Origin: Kangiella spongicola
GTDB taxonomy: Bacteria > Pseudomonadota > Gammaproteobacteria > Enterobacterales > Kangiellaceae
Length of the DNA: 64,000 nucleotides
Direction of reading: 5' to 3'
Assembly (NCBI RefSeq): GCF_003194565.2
Contig: NZ_QICH01000001.1
Span: forward strand, 744,001 to 808,000
Below the pieces are notes generated by a model. That model had not been told where the DNA came from. It made no database searches and saw only the letters and a program-made list of their open reading frames with translations. Position numbers and translations under genes: made by a program. This document shows positions 35,315 to 44,254 of this stretch, one piece after another (positions within the stretch are counted from its first letter, which is position 1; each line of letters opens with the position of its first letter).

Positions 35315-37471
35315 ATGAGCGATCAAAATAATAACGAGGAACTAAAAACACCTTCAGGGGAAGCACAGGAACGTGACATTCAACACGATCAGCAAAGTAC
35401 AACTGAAGATGTAGCCACAACAAACGATGATTCTGCAAGCATGGATTCAACGGTCGCAGCCAAGTATATAAAAGCTCCGACCCCTGAAGTTGAAGATGAT
35501 GACGATAAAACCGTGGTACAAAATATCAGTAACCGCTCCAATACTGCCCAAACCCAGCACATGAACCTGAAAATTGGTGATACGCTTTCCCAGCGCTATA
35601 AGCTGGTGGAAAGTTTGGGCTCTGGCGGCATGAGCGAAGTTTACAAGGCAAAGGACCTGTTCGCAGAGAATGCTGGGGATAAGTCGCCGTATGTTGCGGT
35701 TAAGGTATTGAGTAATGAATTTGCCGATCACCCTGATGCCGTGACTATTATGCAGCGCGAGGCTAAAAAAACGCGCGAGCTTTCACACCCTAATATCGTC
35801 CAAGTCTATGATTTTGTTTTCGAAAAACACTTATGCTACATCGTTATGGAGCTTTTGGAGGGTGAGTCTTTAGATAAGCTAATTAAGCGTAGCCGTCCCA
35901 ACGGCCTACCAAAATCAGGCGTCCTAAAAGTTATACAGCAAATGAGTTCGGCGCTAACTTTTGCCCACTCCAAAGGGGTTTTACACAGCGATTTAAAACC
36001 TAGCAATATCTTCATCACGCAAAAACAAGACGTTAAGATTTTCGATTTTGGCGTTGCTCGCGCTTTAAAACAACAAATTGATGAGTACGCCGTACAAACC
36101 CACAGCGACGAGCCCGAATTTGATGTTGGGGGTTTTACGCCAGCTTATGCCAGCCCTAACATGCTGACCAATCAGCCGATTGATGTTCGTGACGATGTTT
36201 ATGGATTGGCTTGTATTACCTATGAAATGCTGACCAGTAAACATCCTTACGATAGAACGCCTGCCGATAAAGCTCTGGCTAAACAGATGCAACCTAAGAA
36301 ATGCAGAAAATTGTCGCTATTTGCATGGAAAGGTTTAAAGCGTGGGTTGGCTTTGAAACACAATGAGCGTTCGGTCAATGTGGACAGCTTTTATCAGGGG
36401 TTAATTAAAAATCACACAAGAACGATTGCCATCGCCGCCAGTATTTTGGCCTTAAGCTTTGTTGCTTATAAAGTCTGGAGCAGCGATCAGCAACGTATCT
36501 CTCAACTAAAGTCTGAGCTCACCGCTCTGCATAATGAACAGTCAAAGCTTAATGCTGTTTTAGCGACTAAACCTAGCGAGATCGAAACCGCGCTTAATAA
36601 CCTAAGTACTTTAACTGAAGATCACAGAGCCAGTGCTTTAAATCAGCTTCGTCAGCCTATTTATGAGCATTTTGCTGAGAAAATTGATAAGGCTTTAAAG
36701 AGTAGCAAAGGTAAATATCCTAATTATCCAGCGGCTTTAGCCATTTTTGATCAGGCGGAGCCCTACTTAGCGGATTCAGAAAAGCTAAGCAGTTATGAAA
36801 ACCAAATTCTTTCCAACCGTAACCAGCTATTGAACAGTTTAGAGTTAAAATATAACTCTTTACTCGAGCTTCAGGATTATGCCGAGAAGGATAATGGCAG
36901 CGATATTTTCACTTTACAGGCGGAGATGAAGCAAATTGCCCCTAACTACCAGCCACAAATCAGTCCTCAAGCAACGCAACTCTTTATTACGTCTTTAAGC
37001 GAAGCTATGAGTTCGAATAATTTTGTTGAATTACAGAAATATCAACAAGTTGGCGATAAAATTTTTGCTCATGACCAGCAATTCCAAGAGCTTAAAGCAC
37101 AAAGCTTACAGTACCTTTCAGCGGCCGATAAGTTAGGCACTTATCAAAAAGAGCTGGCGAATAACCCTGACACGGCTTTCCCGTATGATGCAGCGAAAAT
37201 ATTCTACAGCAGCACCTTCGATGGTTTTAGCGACAAAATCGCTGCTGCGAACTCGGTGAAATCGCTGGATGCCATTGGCGAAGAAATGAAACCATTAGCC
37301 GACTCGTTACCTGCGGACTTTGAGCTACTGACTGAAACACAAGCCCAACTTGGCAATGCCTACATCAAAATGGCAGACACCTTAAATAATCAACGTCGTT
37401 ATCGACAAGGCGCTAGGAGCTTAAAGAAAGGGCGTGAAATTTTAAATCAACTTGAAGGTGCTAATTCCTAG
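35315..37471 (+). CDS. ppkA: T6SS-associated Ser/Thr protein kinase PpkA, membrane-bound
   Basis: 718 residues. After an acidic N-terminus the Hanks-type kinase domain runs from about 95 to 350: glycine loop GSGGMSEVY (102-110), lysine VAVK (K130), catalytic loop HSDLKPSN (224-231) and DFG (244-246). The usual HRD arginine is Ser, making it a non-RD kinase. One membrane helix at about 370-388 (IAIAASILALSFVAYKVW) leads to a long, partly coiled-coil periplasmic region. In T6SS the kinase phosphorylates the FHA protein to switch on secretion. Divergent from the operon it is thought to control. Confidence 0.88.
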   Translation: MSDQNNNEELKTPSGEAQERDIQHDQQSTTEDVATTNDDSASMDSTVAAKYIKAPTPEVEDDDDKTVVQNISNRSNTAQTQHMNLKIGDTLSQRYKLVESLGSGGMSEVYKAKDLFAENAGDKSPYVAVKVLSNEFADHPDAVTIMQREAKKTRELSHPNIVQVYDFVFEKHLCYIVMELLEGESLDKLIKRSRPNGLPKSGVLKVIQQMSSALTFAHSKGVLHSDLKPSNIFITQKQDVKIFDFGVARALKQQIDEYAVQTHSDEPEFDVGGFTPAYASPNMLTNQPIDVRDDVYGLACITYEMLTSKHPYDRTPADKALAKQMQPKKCRKLSLFAWKGLKRGLALKHNERSVNVDSFYQGLIKNHTRTIAIAASILALSFVAYKVWSSDQQRISQLKSELTALHNEQSKLNAVLATKPSEIETALNNLSTLTEDHRASALNQLRQPIYEHFAEKIDKALKSSKGKYPNYPAALAIFDQAEPYLADSEKLSSYENQILSNRNQLLNSLELKYNSLLELQDYAEKDNGSDIFTLQAEMKQIAPNYQPQISPQATQLFITSLSEAMSSNNFVELQKYQQVGDKIFAHDQQFQELKAQSLQYLSAADKLGTYQKELANNPDTAFPYDAAKIFYSSTFDGFSDKIAAANSVKSLDAIGEEMKPLADSLPADFELLTETQAQLGNAYIKMADTLNNQRRYRQGARSLKKGREILNQLEGANS

Positions 37472-37544
37472 TTACCCCTTACTTGAGAGTGTTCTTGAGA
37501 GTGTTGGCGCTCTTAGATACACCCCGTAGTTTTCCCCTCCAGGA

Positions 37545-37581
37545 AGAGTTAGGGCTGGTAAAATAGTCCTAACTCTTTTTT
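37545..37581 (+). terminator. Rho-independent terminator after ppkA
   Basis: AGAGTTAGG and CCTAACTCT form a nine-base stem with a 14-base loop, followed by six T. It faces the convergent dctP gene and ends just before its stop codon. Confidence 0.75.
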
Positions 37582-37583
37582 AT

Positions 37584-38687
37584 TTAGCGCCGTGATTGGT
37601 AATAACTTAACTCAGAAACACGGTGCCACTCTTTGGCCTGCTCCTTGAACTCTACGAACGACTTTAGAATTCGTTGATCGAGCTCAGTTTCGGCTTGCTC
37701 TTGAAGCATTTCTTCTGAGATTGACTCCAATTCTTTTAACACTTCTTTTGGTAATTCTCGAAGTTCCACTCCATGCTTATTGATAAGGGTTTGTAAGGCT
37801 TCGTTATTTTTCGCCGTAAAGTCAGCTAACAAGTCAGCATTCGCCGTGCGACAGGCTGTCGTCACTATTTGCTGTAAATCCTTTGGCAGTGCTTCATACG
37901 CTTTCTTATTAATCAAAGCTTCGAGCGTGGTGCCGGGTTCGTGCCAGCCCGGGTAATAGTAGTACTTTGCGGCTTTAAATAAACCAAAAGCTAGGTCGTT
38001 ATAAGGGCCCACCCATTCAGCAGCATCGATAGCGCCGGTTTCTAATGAGGTAAAAACTTCACTGCCTGGCATTAAAACGGGGATTCCGCCTGCACGGCGC
38101 CAAACCTCACCACCAAGACCTGGAATCCGCATTTTCATACCTTTCAGATCATCCAACGAGTTAATTTCTTTATTAAACCAACCCGCCATCTGCACCCCGG
38201 TATTACCACAAGGTTCTGGGATCAGCCCCAATGGCTCGTATAATTCTCGCCACAATTCTAAGCCCCCACCATGCAACAACCAGCCGTTCATTTCCTGTGC
38301 ATTGAGGCCAAAAGGCACTGCCGCAAAAAATGGCGTCATTGGTAATTTACCCTTCCAATAATAGGAAGCCCCGTGTCCAATCTGGGCTGCACCACTGGCC
38401 ACAGATTCAAACACTTGCAAGGCAGGAACTAGCTCTCCTGAGCCATAGACTTTGACTTCCATGCGGCCACCGCTAAGCTCATTAATCAGCTTTGCTAAAT
38501 ATTCCGCACCTTCGCCTAAACCGGCAAAATTTTTCGGCCATGTGGTGATCATGGTCCACTTTATAACCTTACCCTCCCACTTTTCGACGGGCGTTACGGC
38601 TTCTTTTTTATCTCCCCCCGTGCACGCGGATAACCCCGCTACCGCGGCCCCAGCTCCAAGTGCACCGATAAACTTTCTTCTTTTCAT
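37584..38687 (-). CDS. TRAP transporter periplasmic binding protein (DctP family), Tat/lipoprotein-type signal
   Basis: 367 residues. The N-terminus MKRRKFIGALGAGAAVAGLS carries a twin-arginine motif followed by a lipobox-like Ala-Cys at about residue 22, so export as a Tat-dependent lipoprotein is likely. The mature part has DctP features: ITTWPKNFAGLGEGAEYLAK, GGRMEVKVYGSGELVPALQV, MKMRIPGLGGEVWRRAGG (with the conserved ligand-binding arginine) and DAAEWVGPYND. This pattern resembles the alpha-keto acid/lactate subtype. It lies 23 kb from dctQM, on the opposite strand and beyond the T6SS region, although the three subunits must work together. Confidence 0.88.
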   Translation of the reverse strand: MKRRKFIGALGAGAAVAGLSACTGGDKKEAVTPVEKWEGKVIKWTMITTWPKNFAGLGEGAEYLAKLINELSGGRMEVKVYGSGELVPALQVFESVASGAAQIGHGASYYWKGKLPMTPFFAAVPFGLNAQEMNGWLLHGGGLELWRELYEPLGLIPEPCGNTGVQMAGWFNKEINSLDDLKGMKMRIPGLGGEVWRRAGGIPVLMPGSEVFTSLETGAIDAAEWVGPYNDLAFGLFKAAKYYYYPGWHEPGTTLEALINKKAYEALPKDLQQIVTTACRTANADLLADFTAKNNEALQTLINKHGVELRELPKEVLKELESISEEMLQEQAETELDQRILKSFVEFKEQAKEWHRVSELSYYQSRR

Positions 38688-38854
38688 TCAGATAACCCAT
38701 TGATTAAGCTTGTTTTATTTATGCCATTTTTATTATGGTCGATTACACGCTTGTTGTACTCGGCATAAACCCTGTTAAAAAGACTGGCAACAATTTACCC
38801 AGTATAATAGGCTATGGCAACTTTGATTATAAAAAGATCGACTAGGGGGTATTA

Positions 38855-39574
38855 ATGTCGAGTTTTATTAATATTTACGAACAAGCGCTCGATCCTGACT
38901 TTTGTAACCGCTGTATAGAAAAGTTCGAGAACAGTCCTCACCAGCGTCTCGGTGAAACCGGCCACGGTGTTGATAAAATAAAAAAGAACAGTATCGACAT
39001 TACCGTGACTCAGTATCCTGACGAGTGGCAAGAAGAAATGCAGCATATTCAACACGCGGTTTTGCGCGGTATGATCCATTATGTTCGCCAATATCCTTTC
39101 TTGCTGGCGGGCGCCGTGTCTTTGATGTTCCAAAACCAAGATGGGGAAATGGAGCAGTTAAGTTACGTTGACGTTGAGAAGATGGATGACCAAAGTTTGG
39201 CTCAGTTTATTCAAGCTGTTTACCGTCTTGGCCCAGTCAATATGCAGAAATACAACAAAGGCGAAGGCGGGTATTTCCACTGGCATTCAGAGCACTATCC
39301 GCACCCCAAGGATCCGAATCAAGACTCATTACACCGAACTTTATTATGGATGTTTTATTTAAATGACGTCGAAGAAGGCGGTGAAACCGAGTTTTTCTAT
39401 CAGCAAGTCAAGAGTAAGCCGAAGCAAGGCTCTTTAGTTATTGCGCCTGCTGCGTTCACCCATACGCACCGTGGTTTAAAGCCAGAATCGAATGATAAAT
39501 ACATTTTCACCAGCTGGGTACAATATCAGCGTGCAGATCAACTATATGGACAGCCAGAGCAACCGCAACAATAG
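38855..39574 (+). CDS. 2OG-Fe(II) oxygenase, prolyl 4-hydroxylase-like
   Basis: 239 residues. The iron site is visible as HWHSEHYPHP (first His with a nearby acidic residue) and the distal His in FTHTHRGLKPESNDKYIFTSW, whose Arg binds 2-oxoglutarate; the strand LLWMFYLNDVEEGGETEFFY separates them. This is the P4H-type double-stranded beta-helix fold. Substrate unknown; bacterial relatives hydroxylate proteins such as elongation factor Tu or small molecules. AGGGGG lies upstream of the ATG. Single gene with its own terminator. Confidence 0.85.
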   Translation: MSSFINIYEQALDPDFCNRCIEKFENSPHQRLGETGHGVDKIKKNSIDITVTQYPDEWQEEMQHIQHAVLRGMIHYVRQYPFLLAGAVSLMFQNQDGEMEQLSYVDVEKMDDQSLAQFIQAVYRLGPVNMQKYNKGEGGYFHWHSEHYPHPKDPNQDSLHRTLLWMFYLNDVEEGGETEFFYQQVKSKPKQGSLVIAPAAFTHTHRGLKPESNDKYIFTSWVQYQRADQLYGQPEQPQQ

Positions 39575-39586
39575 TCAACGACATCT

Positions 39587-39612
39587 AAAAAAGCCCCTGA
39601 ACAGGGGCTTTT
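39587..39612. terminator. Bidirectional terminator between oxygenase and subtilisin genes
   Basis: Perfect hairpin AAAAGCCCCTG / CAGGGGCTTTT with A and T runs on both sides. It serves both convergent genes. Confidence 0.88.
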
Positions 39613-39633
39613 AGTTTAGGTCATGATTTGTGT

Positions 39634-41715
39634 TTATGGATTACTGACGACATCTTCGGAACAGTTTACCGTCGAACCTGTTTCGCACACTTTATAGATG
39701 TAGCTGCTTCTGCGGCTCACACGCTCAGAGTAAGAACCATCATTTGCCGTCGAAGTTCTTAGCTGCCCGTTTCGGTAAATATCCACATTCGAACCATTAG
39801 CACCGTCCCAGTTCAGCACAGCATAAAAGCCCCACCAAGCTCTACTGACGCTCAAATTTATCGTCGATGGCTCAGCCTCTGTCACTGTGACCGTCTGAGT
39901 GCTGGTATCACTCGCGCCATCGTTATCGGTTACGGTTAAGGTTACCGTGTAGCTACCTGCGCTAGGGAATGTATAGTTCGCATTTGCTCCTGTGGCGCCA
40001 AAAGACCAATCATAACTCGTAATAGTGCCGTCGCTATCTGAGCTTGCTGTGGCATCAAACGCACAGTCCAGATTGTTACAGCTGACACTAAAGCTTGCTG
40101 TTGGTGGCTGATTCTGCGGAGCTTCGGTCACCGTAATCGACTGCGATACACTGTCACTGGCACCATCATCATCAGTGACCGTTAATGTCACCGTGTAAGT
40201 TCCCGCACTAGCATAACTATGACTAGCGGTAACTCCGCTCGCGCCAAACGACCAGTTGTAACTATTAATAGTCCCATCAGGATCGGTGCTCGCAGTAGCA
40301 TCGAAGCTACAATCTAGGTTACTGCAGCTGTAACTAAAGTCTGCAACTGGTGGCTGATTCACTGGCGGGTTACCGCTATCGACCGCAGCCACTGCCGCCG
40401 CCGCATCAAGCATGCCCGCACCACAATTGCTGGTACTGCAACTCGAACTTGCTGGGAACGCCTTTGCAGAGTCCTTAATAGCTTGCTCGACTTCATCGGG
40501 CGTAAGATTTGAGTTTACTGCAAACATTAATGCTGCTACACCGGCAACATGTGGCGCCGCCATTGATGTGCCCGCATAGTAAGCATAAATATCATTGGCA
40601 GGGATCGTTGTGCCATCATTTAGAGTCGAAGCCACGCCGTCCTGGCCACCTTCACCACCCGGTGCCGCGACGTCAATTAAAGCCCCATAATTCGAGTAGC
40701 TTGCACGGTCGGCCTGCTTATTGGTAGCAGCTACCGAAATCACGCCGTTACAGTTACCCGGAGTAAAGCCGGAGACATCTGAGTTTGAGTTACCCGCCGC
40801 TACCACGACTACCGAGCCGTTACTGCGAGCCGTGTTAATTGCGTTTTGTGTGGTTGTTTGACACGAACCCGAGCCACCGAGACTGAGGTTTAGAACCTTT
40901 GCCGGGTGCGCGTTGGCCGGCACTCCTGACACATTGCCTCCCGAGGCCCAGACCATACCATCAGCTATATCGGACGTATAACCACCACATTTACCAAGCA
41001 CCCTGACAGGAACAACTTTTGCATCATGAGCAATCCCCGCAACGCCAATACTGTTGTTTGTCACTGCGGCCACAGTTCCTGCGACATGGGTGCCATGCCA
41101 ACTGGAATCTCTGCTGTCGAAATTAAACCCACAATCAAAGGTTCCATACCAGTCGCCAGGATCGCTAGCATCATTGTCTCGACCGTCACCATCGTTGGCG
41201 GTATCCACATCATTAATGAAATCATAGCCCCCAACAATATTTGCGGCTAAATCTTCATGCGGTAAATAACCCGTATCAATCACCGCAACCCTAACTCCAG
41301 CGCCCGTCGATAAGTCCCATGCGGCTTCTAAGTTAATACCTGAAACTGGATCGTGATAGTGCCATTGGGAGGAGTAATATTGGTCATTAGCAGTAGCGGC
41401 TGGATGTAAAATTCTATCGATTTCTACATATTCAATATCTGGATCCGACTCTAGCCTCTTAATTATAGCGTTGAGTCTTTCTTGGCTATGTTTCTTAGAT
41501 AATCGAACAATTTGCGAATGGTTAAAGGCAAATCGTTTATGTGTCATTTGCAACGATGTTTTAGCACTGATATTGGCCATAGCCATGACCGACGCTTTAT
41601 CGGCTCTATCAACATCATCTTTATATTTAATGATCAGCTGATCACTATCAGCGTAAACGCTAGCGGTTATCGCCAAGCTTAATGCCACAGCGATCGTGCT
41701 CAATTTTTTGTTCAT
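39634..41715 (-). CDS. Secreted S8 (subtilisin-type) serine protease with two PKD domains
   Basis: 693 residues. Signal peptide (MNKKLSTIAVALSLAITASVYA), an I9-type propeptide to about residue 105, then the catalytic domain with Asp in VRVAVIDTGYLPHEDL, His in SSWHGTHVAGTVAA and Ser in GTSMAAPHVAGVAALM. After about residue 460 come two PKD domains, each beginning with a similar cysteine-bearing strand (ADFSYSCSNLDCSFDATAS and ASFSVSCNNLDCAFDATAS). The last 75 residues look like a fibronectin-type beta domain (YAVLNWDGANGSNVDIYRNG). A typical secreted protein-degrading enzyme of marine bacteria. Monocistronic. Confidence 0.94.
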   Translation of the reverse strand: MNKKLSTIAVALSLAITASVYADSDQLIIKYKDDVDRADKASVMAMANISAKTSLQMTHKRFAFNHSQIVRLSKKHSQERLNAIIKRLESDPDIEYVEIDRILHPAATANDQYYSSQWHYHDPVSGINLEAAWDLSTGAGVRVAVIDTGYLPHEDLAANIVGGYDFINDVDTANDGDGRDNDASDPGDWYGTFDCGFNFDSRDSSWHGTHVAGTVAAVTNNSIGVAGIAHDAKVVPVRVLGKCGGYTSDIADGMVWASGGNVSGVPANAHPAKVLNLSLGGSGSCQTTTQNAINTARSNGSVVVVAAGNSNSDVSGFTPGNCNGVISVAATNKQADRASYSNYGALIDVAAPGGEGGQDGVASTLNDGTTIPANDIYAYYAGTSMAAPHVAGVAALMFAVNSNLTPDEVEQAIKDSAKAFPASSSCSTSNCGAGMLDAAAAVAAVDSGNPPVNQPPVADFSYSCSNLDCSFDATASTDPDGTINSYNWSFGASGVTASHSYASAGTYTVTLTVTDDDGASDSVSQSITVTEAPQNQPPTASFSVSCNNLDCAFDATASSDSDGTITSYDWSFGATGANANYTFPSAGSYTVTLTVTDNDGASDTSTQTVTVTEAEPSTINLSVSRAWWGFYAVLNWDGANGSNVDIYRNGQLRTSTANDGSYSERVSRRSSYIYKVCETGSTVNCSEDVVSNP

Positions 41716-42039
41716 AAGAATCCCCTGTCTAGTCCATTAACAAATGGCTCGTGACAAAAGTGGCAGCAGATTCTTAAGGTAGGCGCCACTTGTGTGACGA
41801 ACCTATCTTTTATAGCAATTGTTCAATATTTAAACAAATCAGGCAGTCATTACTGTGAACTAATGATAATTCACCGTTAATAGTGTTAGCTAAACTTTAC
41901 ACTTTTGTGGTGCTACCCAATCAACAACCATGAAAAAGGCCGCCGAAGCGACCTTTAAATTGATACAGCGAATATTTAGCCAAGGCCATTGTATAAACTC
42001 TGGCTGAGTCATATCGCTGAATATTAACAACAAATCTTT
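41716..42039. other. 324-bp gap between subtilisin and uvrD
   Basis: No credible gene. It holds the uvrD terminator at 41933-41956 and, nearer 41716-41900, AT-rich sequence that should carry the subtilisin promoter on the minus strand. I could not single out the promoter boxes. Confidence 0.5.
41933..41956 (-). terminator. uvrD terminator with UUCG tetraloop
   Basis: On the minus strand AAAGGTCGC-TTCG-GCGGCCTTT forms a nine-base stem (one G-U) capped by the very stable UUCG loop and is followed by further T residues. Confidence 0.8.
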
Positions 42040-44214
42040 TTAGTTAGTTGGCTCCAGTTTGGCATAGGCCAACATCAGCTTCTTTAGCCCCTCTTTTTCA
42101 AAATTCACCTGAACTGAGGCCTGGGGCCCATCCCCTTCATAATTGATAATAATTCCCTTGCCAAACTTAGGGTGCTGCACCAATTGCCCAAGATAAAATC
42201 CTTCGGGGCCTTTGCGCTTGATCGGCGATTGCTTTTGGAAAACGGGACGTTGCACTTGCGTGTTAAGGCGAACTTCAGTCATCAATTCCGCAGGAATTTC
42301 ATTAATAAATCGTGACACCGAAGGATAGGTTTCGCGGCCCCACATGCGGCGCTTTTCCGCATAAGTCAGATAAAGCTGTTTCATTGCGCGGGTGATTCCG
42401 ACATAAGCCAAACGGCGTTCTTCTTCGAGGCCACCTGGTTCATCGAGCGACATTTGATGCGGAAATAGCTTTTCTTCCATGCCCGCAATAAACACTAGTG
42501 GGAACTCTAAACCCTTGGCAGAGTGCAAGGTCATCATCTGCACCGCTTCTTGATACTCGTCTGCCTGGGTATCGCCCGCCTCCAAAGACGCGTGGGCAAT
42601 AAACGCTGTAAGCGGCGTCATGTCAGGAGTTTCTTCTGGAATAACCTCATCAGGATCAAACTCACGAGTAGCGTTCACTAGCTCTTGTAAGTTTTCCTTA
42701 CGCGCCTGTGCTTTCTCGCCTTTTTCCTTATTAATTTTATCCATCAAGCCAGAATGCTCGATTACCACCTCAGTCTGCTCCCACAAATCGAGTTCTTGGG
42801 TGCTCGAATCGAGTTCATTGATCAGGTGCAAAAATCCTGCCATGGCAGTTCGCGCACGTGGCGGTAATAATTGCTCAACCACCATTTTACTGGCCGCCTG
42901 CCATAATGAGGTTTCATCAGCACGAGCTTGTGCACGAATAAGATCCACCGACTTTTCACCAAGACCACGAGCCGGCGTATTGACCACTCGCTCAAACGAG
43001 GCATCATCGTCACGATTGGTCATGAGGCGTAAATAAGCCAGTGTATCCTTAATTTCCGCACGTTCGAAGAAGCGCAAGCCGCCATAAATACGATAAGGGA
43101 TGTTACGATTAAGCATCGCATCTTCGAGAATCCGCGACTGAGCGTTGCTTCGATAAAGGATGGCAATATCGTTATAACTGTTGCCCTGCTGCACCCAGTC
43201 TTCGACTCTCGCCGCAATAAAGCGTGCTTCTTCCTGTTCGTTAAAGGCTGAGTAGACCGTGATCGGCTCGCCTTCGTTACCTTCCGTCCATAGGTTCTTG
43301 CCCATTCGTTCGCTATTAAAGGCAATGACGGCGTTAGCCGCTTTCAAGATAGTGCTGGTAGAGCGGTAATTTTGCTCCAAACGCGAAATTTTGCAGTCAG
43401 GAAAATCATCCTCAAACTGTTGAATATTCTCGATTTTTGCCCCACGCCAGCCATAAATCGATTGATCGTCATCGCCAACAATCGTGATTCGATTACCGTC
43501 ATGACACAAAAGACGGATCCAAGCGTACTGTATAGCGTTAGTATCTTGGAACTCGTCGACCAGAATATGCTTAAAGCGATCACGATAATGCTCTAACAAA
43601 TGCGGATTATTCGCCCACAACTCATAAGCCCGTAGCAGTAATTCGTTAAAATCCACTAACCCTGCGGTTTTACAAGCTTCTTCATAGGCGTAATAGACTT
43701 TGACCATGGTGCTGACGAAAAAATCGCCATGATGTTGAATATTACCAGGGCGTAGTCCGTCGTCCTTTTTGCCGTTAATAAACCACTGTGCTTGCTTCGG
43801 CGGCCATTCGTTATCATCAAGGTTGAGCTCTTTCATCACTCGCTTGATGACTCGTAACTGATCTTGCGAATCTAAGATCTGGAAGCCTTCGGGCAAGCCA
43901 GCATCGCGATAGTGAGCACGTAACAGGCGATGTGCAATGCTGTGGAAAGTACCAATCCACATACCTCGCGCCGGCATCGCTAACATATCCTCGACACGCC
44001 CCAGCATTTCTTTAGCGGCCTTATTGGTAAAAGTCACCGCCAAAATCGAGTGCTCAGAGAGCTGTTCGACCTTAACCAGCCAAGCAATGCGGTGAACCAA
44101 GACCCGAGTTTTACCCGAGCCAGCGCCGGCCAACACCAGTAGCGCCTTGTTTGGCGCGGTTACTGCTTCAGTTTGTGCATCGTTTAACGATTCGATTATG
44201 CTAGAGGCATCCAT
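42040..44214 (-). CDS. uvrD: DNA helicase II
   Basis: 724 residues. Superfamily 1A helicase motifs: AGAGSGKTRVLVHR (Walker A), VDEFQDTN, GDDDQSIYGWRGA, EQNYRSTSTIL, TLHSAKGLEF and YVGITRAM. The UvrD-type C-terminus FYLGQLVQHPKFGKGIIINYEG is present, separating it from Rep and PcrA-like truncations. It unwinds DNA in mismatch and nucleotide excision repair. In E. coli it follows yigB; here two plus-strand genes sit between them. Only 40 bases separate its start from the divergent lipoprotein gene. Confidence 0.95.
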   Translation of the reverse strand: MDASSIIESLNDAQTEAVTAPNKALLVLAGAGSGKTRVLVHRIAWLVKVEQLSEHSILAVTFTNKAAKEMLGRVEDMLAMPARGMWIGTFHSIAHRLLRAHYRDAGLPEGFQILDSQDQLRVIKRVMKELNLDDNEWPPKQAQWFINGKKDDGLRPGNIQHHGDFFVSTMVKVYYAYEEACKTAGLVDFNELLLRAYELWANNPHLLEHYRDRFKHILVDEFQDTNAIQYAWIRLLCHDGNRITIVGDDDQSIYGWRGAKIENIQQFEDDFPDCKISRLEQNYRSTSTILKAANAVIAFNSERMGKNLWTEGNEGEPITVYSAFNEQEEARFIAARVEDWVQQGNSYNDIAILYRSNAQSRILEDAMLNRNIPYRIYGGLRFFERAEIKDTLAYLRLMTNRDDDASFERVVNTPARGLGEKSVDLIRAQARADETSLWQAASKMVVEQLLPPRARTAMAGFLHLINELDSSTQELDLWEQTEVVIEHSGLMDKINKEKGEKAQARKENLQELVNATREFDPDEVIPEETPDMTPLTAFIAHASLEAGDTQADEYQEAVQMMTLHSAKGLEFPLVFIAGMEEKLFPHQMSLDEPGGLEEERRLAYVGITRAMKQLYLTYAEKRRMWGRETYPSVSRFINEIPAELMTEVRLNTQVQRPVFQKQSPIKRKGPEGFYLGQLVQHPKFGKGIIINYEGDGPQASVQVNFEKEGLKKLMLAYAKLEPTN

Positions 44215-44254
44215 ATAAGCTATGCTTACCCAAAATAAATTGATGGCCTATTGT

